From positions 1-10,067 of the forward strand of contig CAZCJL010000185.1 in assembly GCA_964498785.1 (NCBI GenBank): 10,067 bases of DNA. Reading direction: 5' to 3'. Position 1 is the first letter of the stretch, and every line of letters begins with the position of its first letter. The notes under the pieces were generated by a model. That model was not told the origin of the DNA. It searched no databases and saw only the letters and a list, made by a program, of their open reading frames with translations. The stretch comes from Mariaggregatimicrobium sp964498785 (GTDB taxonomy: Bacteria; Zhuqueibacterota; Zhuqueibacteria; Thermofontimicrobiales; Thiofontviventaceae). Below are positions 6,614 to 10,067 of the stretch, piece by piece. The position numbers were made by a program, and so were the translations under genes.

Positions 6614-6700
6614 CGAGTATTCGTTGTAAGCTTCCGAAGTACTTGAAACCTTAGAAGTCGCAACTGTAATAGTATTGAATCCATTTTTAGGAGCCAAACA
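6614..6700 (+). other. Intergenic gap inside the cluster
   Basis: The 87-base spacer contains a small hairpin near its start, AACGA-GTAT-TCGTT, with no U-run, and ends with the AGGAG ribosome site of the next gene. I see no promoter, so read-through from the DUF438 gene is likely. Confidence 0.4.
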
Positions 6701-7240
6701 ATGCAACACAAGAAAATACCAATTACACCAGACACCAAAATCGCTGCGTTGTTGAATTATTATCCGGATTTAGAACCGGTATTAATTGACATCGCGCCAG
6801 CATTTAAAAAATTAAAAAATCCGGTACTGCGAAAAACGATTGCCAAAGTGGCAACGCTAAGACAAGTTGCTCAGATCGGCGATATTGGACTGGGTGCATT
6901 GATAAACCAATTGCGCAAAGCATCCGATATTGATTCTGAATATGACGAATCTGATAAAATCGCCGCGACTTCCCCAGAACCTCCGGTGTGGTTCGATTCA
7001 AACTTAATTTATAAAACTCTGGACGCCAGACCAATCCTGGACGCAGGTGAACATCCGTTATCAATTGTTATGAAAGATTTGAAAGCAGTACCAGAAGGCG
7101 ATATCTATGAATTGCTAACACCGTTTTTCCCTGCGCCGATTATCGATATGGCAACCGGAAAAAATTTTACAACATGGTCAAAACAGGAGAAACCGGAACT
7201 TTTTAAAACTTATTTTTTTATGAAAGGAAACAAGCAATGA
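6701..7240 (+). CDS. DUF1858-DUF2249 protein
   Basis: The 179-aa soluble protein has two domains. Residues 8-72 (ITPDTKIAALLNYYPDLEPVLI onward, ATLRQVAQI) form a DUF1858 / ScdA-N-like domain. Residues 104-176 (TLDARPIL, GEHPLSIVMKDL, GDIYELLTPFFPAPIIDM) are DUF2249. Both domains occur in genes linked with nitrogen-oxide responses and iron-sulfur repair proteins, but no reaction is established to my knowledge. AGGAG stands 8 bases before the ATG. The stop overlaps the cupin start (ATGA), indicating translational coupling. No metal-binding cysteines are present. Confidence 0.87.
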   Translation: MQHKKIPITPDTKIAALLNYYPDLEPVLIDIAPAFKKLKNPVLRKTIAKVATLRQVAQIGDIGLGALINQLRKASDIDSEYDESDKIAATSPEPPVWFDSNLIYKTLDARPILDAGEHPLSIVMKDLKAVPEGDIYELLTPFFPAPIIDMATGKNFTTWSKQEKPELFKTYFFMKGNKQ

Positions 7241-7566
7241 CACAACAACAATTTTCAGCCGCAATTCCGGTTAATATGAAACAGCTCATTCAGTATTCAG
7301 AGCATTCTATTGTCAGCAGCACAATTATTAAAAATGAAGCTGGTACGGTTACACTATTTGCGTTTGACGCGGGACAGGATTTAAGTGAACACACTGCGCC
7401 GTTCAATGCATTGCTGCAGGTACTGCAAGGAGAAGCAAATATTACTATCGGCAGTAACAGCCACGTTGTAAAAGAGGGCGAAACCATCTTGATGCCGGCT
7501 AACATTCCACATTCTGTAGCAGCAGAGAAAAAGTTCAAAATGCTATTAACGATGATCAAAGGATAG
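7237..7566 (+). CDS. Small single-domain cupin
   Basis: The 109-aa protein is a compact beta-barrel cupin. Motif 1 is degenerate: Glu51-His52 in LSEHTAPFNALLQVLQGEA, with only one histidine. Motif 2 is GETILMPANIPHSV with His92. The reduced ligand set suggests either weak or unusual metal binding or a non-catalytic role. The sequence fits the cupin group with PANxPHxxxAxxxFKMLL, which often neighbours DUF2249/DUF438 genes. It starts inside the stop of the preceding gene and ends 7 bases before the next start, so it belongs to the same operon. AAAGGA serves as ribosome site. Confidence 0.88.
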   Translation: MTQQQFSAAIPVNMKQLIQYSEHSIVSSTIIKNEAGTVTLFAFDAGQDLSEHTAPFNALLQVLQGEANITIGSNSHVVKEGETILMPANIPHSVAAEKKFKMLLTMIKG

Positions 7567-7573
7567 AACAAGC

Positions 7574-8881
7574 TTGAATTTCATTCGATTGATTCCTGTT
7601 CTCTTTTCAACAGTGTTGATGAGCGCCCATTTTTCACGGGCGCAAAATAACGGACTGGCGCTTGTTTGTCTGTTATTACCCTTGCTACTGTTGATTCGCA
7701 AAAGATGGGTCGCAGACATTTTTCAAATATTACTTATTACCGGCGCTATCATCTGGTTCGAATCGATGTTTGGCTATATTCAACTCAGACAGGAGACAGG
7801 GCGACCATGGGTGCGACTTGCGATTATTCTGGGCGCTGTAGCGGTATTTACCGGACTTTCGGCGCTTGTGTTCAGGAAAAAAAAATTAAGAATGCGATAT
7901 CATCAATCCGAAACATCTGATATACCGGGGGTTGCCGCGTTCTTTCTGACCAGTATTCTACTTGCAGTGGTACAGATAAAAGTCGATGTGCAGATGCTCA
8001 TTTTGGACAGATTTTTCCCAACCTTCGGCTGGCTCGAAATTTTCCTGCTTGCGATTTACGCTCGCTGGATTACAGTCAACATGCTTGACCCAACTAAATC
8101 AGCTCGCTGGCGGCTTCGTATCTGGCTGATCTTTTCAATTGTCTTCTTTGGGCAGTTCATTCTCGGATTACTGATATCTGACACGTTTTTGATGACCGGC
8201 AATCTACATCTGCCAGTCCCGGCGATCATCGTCGCCGGCCCGCTGTTTCGCGGGCACGGGTTTTTTATGCCGATATTGTTCATTTCCACCATCATGCTGG
8301 TCGGACCGGCGTGGTGCAGTCATTTATGCTATATCGGTTCATGGGACAATGCCACGGCGGTTAGCAGAAAAAGGCCGCGAGAACTTCCTGCTTGGCGACA
8401 ACCACTGCGAATGACTATTCTACTCGTAACCATCGCGACAGCGTTGTTATTACGGACATTTGGTGTTTCTACCGGAATAGCGACAATGTTGGGAATTTTA
8501 TTTGGTCTGGTCGGAGTAGGTTTCATGATTTTCTGGTCAAAAAAAACCGGCATGATGACGCACTGCATTATGTACTGTCCCATCGGATTACTGGCAAACT
8601 GGCTGGGGAAGTTATCTCCGTTTCGAATTCGCATCTCCGATGGCTGTACCGAATGTCTGGCCTGTAATATGGTCTGCCGATACCAGGCACTTACATTGGA
8701 AAACATTCAAGCACGGAAAGCAGGTAGTTCATGTACACTTTGCGGCGATTGCGTTGGCAGTTGTCACTCGAAGCAGATTAAGTATCGCTTTATGAATTTA
8801 GAATCAAACAAAGCTCGAATTCTTTTTATCGTATTAATAGTCTCTATTCATGCGGTATTTTTAGGCGTTGCCAGAATTTAG
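7574..8881 (+). CDS. NapH-like membrane iron-sulfur protein with extra N-terminal domain
   Basis: The 435-aa inner-membrane protein has about ten hydrophobic segments. The TTG start at 7574 is used because RLIPVLFSTVLMSAHF runs into the first segment and AAAGGA lies upstream; an ATG at 7619 lacks a ribosome site. Residues 1-100 form a four-segment hydrophobic domain of the sort I recall as small stand-alone proteins in other bacteria. The rest is NapH/CcoG-like: WCSHLC (Cys248, Cys252) and CIMYCP (Cys331, Cys335), then two [4Fe-4S] ferredoxin motifs, CTECLACNMVC (358, 361, 364, 368) and CTLCGDCVGSC (387, 390, 393, 397), and a final membrane helix. The last motif is followed by His instead of Pro. 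By family it should pass electrons from quinol, or between membrane and soluble partners such as the ferredoxin at 4129. Its final acceptor is not in the window. Confidence 0.87.
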   Translation: MNFIRLIPVLFSTVLMSAHFSRAQNNGLALVCLLLPLLLLIRKRWVADIFQILLITGAIIWFESMFGYIQLRQETGRPWVRLAIILGAVAVFTGLSALVFRKKKLRMRYHQSETSDIPGVAAFFLTSILLAVVQIKVDVQMLILDRFFPTFGWLEIFLLAIYARWITVNMLDPTKSARWRLRIWLIFSIVFFGQFILGLLISDTFLMTGNLHLPVPAIIVAGPLFRGHGFFMPILFISTIMLVGPAWCSHLCYIGSWDNATAVSRKRPRELPAWRQPLRMTILLVTIATALLLRTFGVSTGIATMLGILFGLVGVGFMIFWSKKTGMMTHCIMYCPIGLLANWLGKLSPFRIRISDGCTECLACNMVCRYQALTLENIQARKAGSSCTLCGDCVGSCHSKQIKYRFMNLESNKARILFIVLIVSIHAVFLGVARI

Positions 8882-8911
8882 AAAATATTTTTTATGGTTG
8901 ATTTATTTTGC

Positions 8912-8940
8912 TTGACAAAGTCAATAAAATTTCTTATTAA
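8912..8940 (+). promoter_or_regulatory. Sigma70-like promoter of a small RNA
   Basis: TTGACA (8912-8917), a 17-base spacer and TATTAA (8935-8940) make a strong -35/-10 pair. The predicted start, about A8947, is the first base of the long stem of the downstream RNA. The -35 box lies inside TTGAC-AAA-GTCAA (8912-8924), an inverted repeat like the FNR-type site at 3969 but with a 3-base instead of 4-base centre. Confidence 0.65.
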
Positions 8941-8946
8941 ATAGAT

Positions 8947-9058
8947 ATCCCTTCCATTGGACGCTCAACAAATCGTTACGGCCTCAAAACGCAGGCCGAT
9001 TTCAGGCCTACCCGGCTTGATGTAATAAAACATTAGCGCCAACGGAAGGGATTTTTTT
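8947..9058 (+). ncRNA. Candidate structured small RNA (novel)
   Basis: No protein is encoded. A predicted transcript of about 112 nt starts with AUCCCUUCCAUUGGACGCU (8947-8965), which pairs with 9035-9052 in 17 base pairs with one A-C mismatch and one bulged A. Enclosed are three hairpins. P2 is AAAUC/GAUUU (8970-8974 with 8998-9002) and GGCCU/AGGCC (8980-8984 with 8993-8997), with a one-sided 5-base bulge. P3 is AGGCC/GGCUU around UACCC (9004-9018). P4 is AUGU/ACAU (9020-9033). The RNA ends in seven U. GGCCU at 9005-9009 could also pair with 8993-8997, so an alternative fold exists. I do not recognise an SRP RNA, tmRNA or known riboswitch motif, and a MITE with matching ends is the main alternative. 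It lies between two convergent genes. Confidence 0.6.
9035..9058 (+). terminator. U-run terminator of the small RNA
   Basis: The 3' strand of the long stem (9035-9052, ending GGAAGGGAT) is followed by an unbroken T run at 9052-9058. The pairing partner is the 5' end of the same RNA rather than a local hairpin. On the opposite strand there is no T-run, so it would not clearly terminate the leftward gene that ends at 9075. Confidence 0.6.
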
Positions 9059-9074
9059 ATAATAATAAAACTGG

Positions 9075-9977
9075 TTATTTCGCATAATAACCAGGAAATC
9101 TTACCCGAATTTTATACACCGAATGTGTCTCATCTTCTGTTAAAAACAATGTCCTCAAATCAGTATCGCCAAATTCTATATTGCTTGGTTTCACACCGGG
9201 CACCTTTAGTTGTTGTATAATTTCACCATTTGTTGAAATAACGAACACATTCCCTGATCCGAAATGTGCCACATACAAATTCCCCTGTATATCGAATTCG
9301 ATCCCATCCGGATCACCGCCGGGGAGTTGGATAAAAATTTCCTTGTTTGTCAATGCGCCATTATCGTTAATATCGAAACGGAGAATGTGATTCTTCGCAG
9401 ATTCACAAACATACAATTTATGATCAGCAGGAGAAATTCCGAGACCATTGGGAAACGCTAAACTGTCGGCGACCAGTTGCAATTCTTCCGCAGCAGGATC
9501 ATAATGAAATAATCGACCGTCTGTTTTTTTTGCACCGTAACTTTTGGGATCAGTAAAGTAAATTTCCCCGGCATCTGTCACAATAATATCATTGGGACGA
9601 TTAAACACCTGTCCCTCATATCCAGGAATCAGAACGTTCACTTCACCTGCTGAAGAAATCTCCAGTATCGCGCCAATACCGAAATCACAGGCTAAAATAG
9701 TGCCGTCTTTGGTGACAGCTAATCCATTGGTTTTACCAAAGGTGCTATCCGAGGCAAGCAGAAATGTATCAATAACTGCATCTTCGATTTTAGCGATCCA
9801 ATTGCCATTACAATTGGAAACATACAGTCTGCCCTGTGAATCCCAGGCCGGACCTTCGGGAAATTGAAAACCAGAGCCAACCAATGTCCATTGTTCATTT
9901 TGAATCGGAAGACGTTTGCAGGAGCAGATAAAAATACAAAGAAGAAGCGATAATATCATATTGCGGTAATTGAGCAT
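9075..9977 (-). CDS. SMP-30/gluconolactonase-like lipoprotein
   Basis: The 300-aa protein has a short signal peptide ending in FICSC, with lipid-attachment Cys20, so it is probably anchored in the periplasm or outer surface. The rest is a six-bladed beta-propeller of the SMP-30/gluconolactonase/LRE family. The metal-site residues can be placed by motif: Glu41 in FPEGPAWD, Asn129 in NRPNDI, Asn177 in FPNGLGIS and Asp224 in GGDPDGIEFD. Family members hydrolyse sugar lactones or other esters using a divalent metal; which lactone cannot be told. GAGGG stands about 9 bases before the ATG. It is convergent with the NapH-like gene and the small RNA, and no sugar-metabolism gene is nearby. Confidence 0.88.
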   Translation of the reverse strand: MLNYRNMILSLLLCIFICSCKRLPIQNEQWTLVGSGFQFPEGPAWDSQGRLYVSNCNGNWIAKIEDAVIDTFLLASDSTFGKTNGLAVTKDGTILACDFGIGAILEISSAGEVNVLIPGYEGQVFNRPNDIIVTDAGEIYFTDPKSYGAKKTDGRLFHYDPAAEELQLVADSLAFPNGLGISPADHKLYVCESAKNHILRFDINDNGALTNKEIFIQLPGGDPDGIEFDIQGNLYVAHFGSGNVFVISTNGEIIQQLKVPGVKPSNIEFGDTDLRTLFLTEDETHSVYKIRVRFPGYYAK

Positions 9978-10030
9978 TTGTTATAACCCTCATTCAAATT
10001 AAATGTACAATTTAAGTATCCATTCAATAA

Positions 10031-10047
10031 TTGATGGTGTGCATCAA
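10031..10047. promoter_or_regulatory. Inverted repeat upstream of the lactonase-like gene
   Basis: TTGATG-GTGTG-CATCAA is a perfect 6-base inverted repeat with a 5-base centre, some 54-70 bases upstream of the leftward gene starting at 9977. It could be an operator. The spacing does not fit an FNR site, and the gene's promoter is not clear. Confidence 0.3.
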
Positions 10048-10067
10048 AGCTTTCGGATTCTCTTTAA

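Noticed and set aside
8947..9058. SRP RNA, tmRNA or a known riboswitch as identity of the structured RNA
   Set aside because: The GGAA-capped SRP core, the tRNA-like ends of tmRNA and the conserved cores of common riboswitches are not present.

Overview
The window reads as chromosomal DNA of a Gram-negative, probably anaerobic or facultatively anaerobic bacterium of moderate GC content. Three secreted proteins carry lipoprotein signals, intergenic repeats are frequent, and the central cluster is of the kind seen in bacteria that respire without oxygen and meet nitrogen oxides. The style recalls the FCB group, possibly a Calditrichota-like lineage, but no marker gene is present and this is only an impression.

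Layout, left to right. At 1-390 lies a decayed DDE-transposase fragment (- strand, frameshifted), with a 33-bp near-perfect palindrome at its upstream edge. At 562-1701 (-) is an unrecognised membrane-anchored lipoprotein, probably starting at GTG. At 1850-2707 (-) is a HAD-superfamily phosphatase. The gap 2708-3419 has no gene but holds nested inverted repeats, including repeat copy A. At 3420-3884 (-) is a small lipoprotein, divergent from a ferredoxin-domain protein at 4129-4920 (+). Between these two sits a perfect FNR/DNR-like palindrome placed exactly as in a class II activated promoter. The gap 4921-5377 holds repeat copy B and a second inverted-repeat pair.

From 5378 to 8881 (+) run a DUF438-hemerythrin-PAS protein, a DUF1858-DUF2249 protein, a cupin overlapping it by 4 bases, and a NapH-like polytopic membrane iron-sulfur protein. 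With the upstream ferredoxin they form a five-gene module for sensing hypoxia or nitrosative stress and moving electrons. The role is inferred from family associations; no catalytic terminal reductase lies in the window.

Between 8912 and 9058 is the most compact novel candidate: a sigma70-like promoter, about 110 nt that fold into a long 5'/3'-paired stem closing three hairpins, and a U-run. This looks like a free-standing small RNA gene. The promoter's -35 box lies inside a TTGAC-AAA-GTCAA palindrome that resembles the FNR-like site. The window ends with a convergent SMP-30/gluconolactonase-like lipoprotein at 9075-9977 (-).
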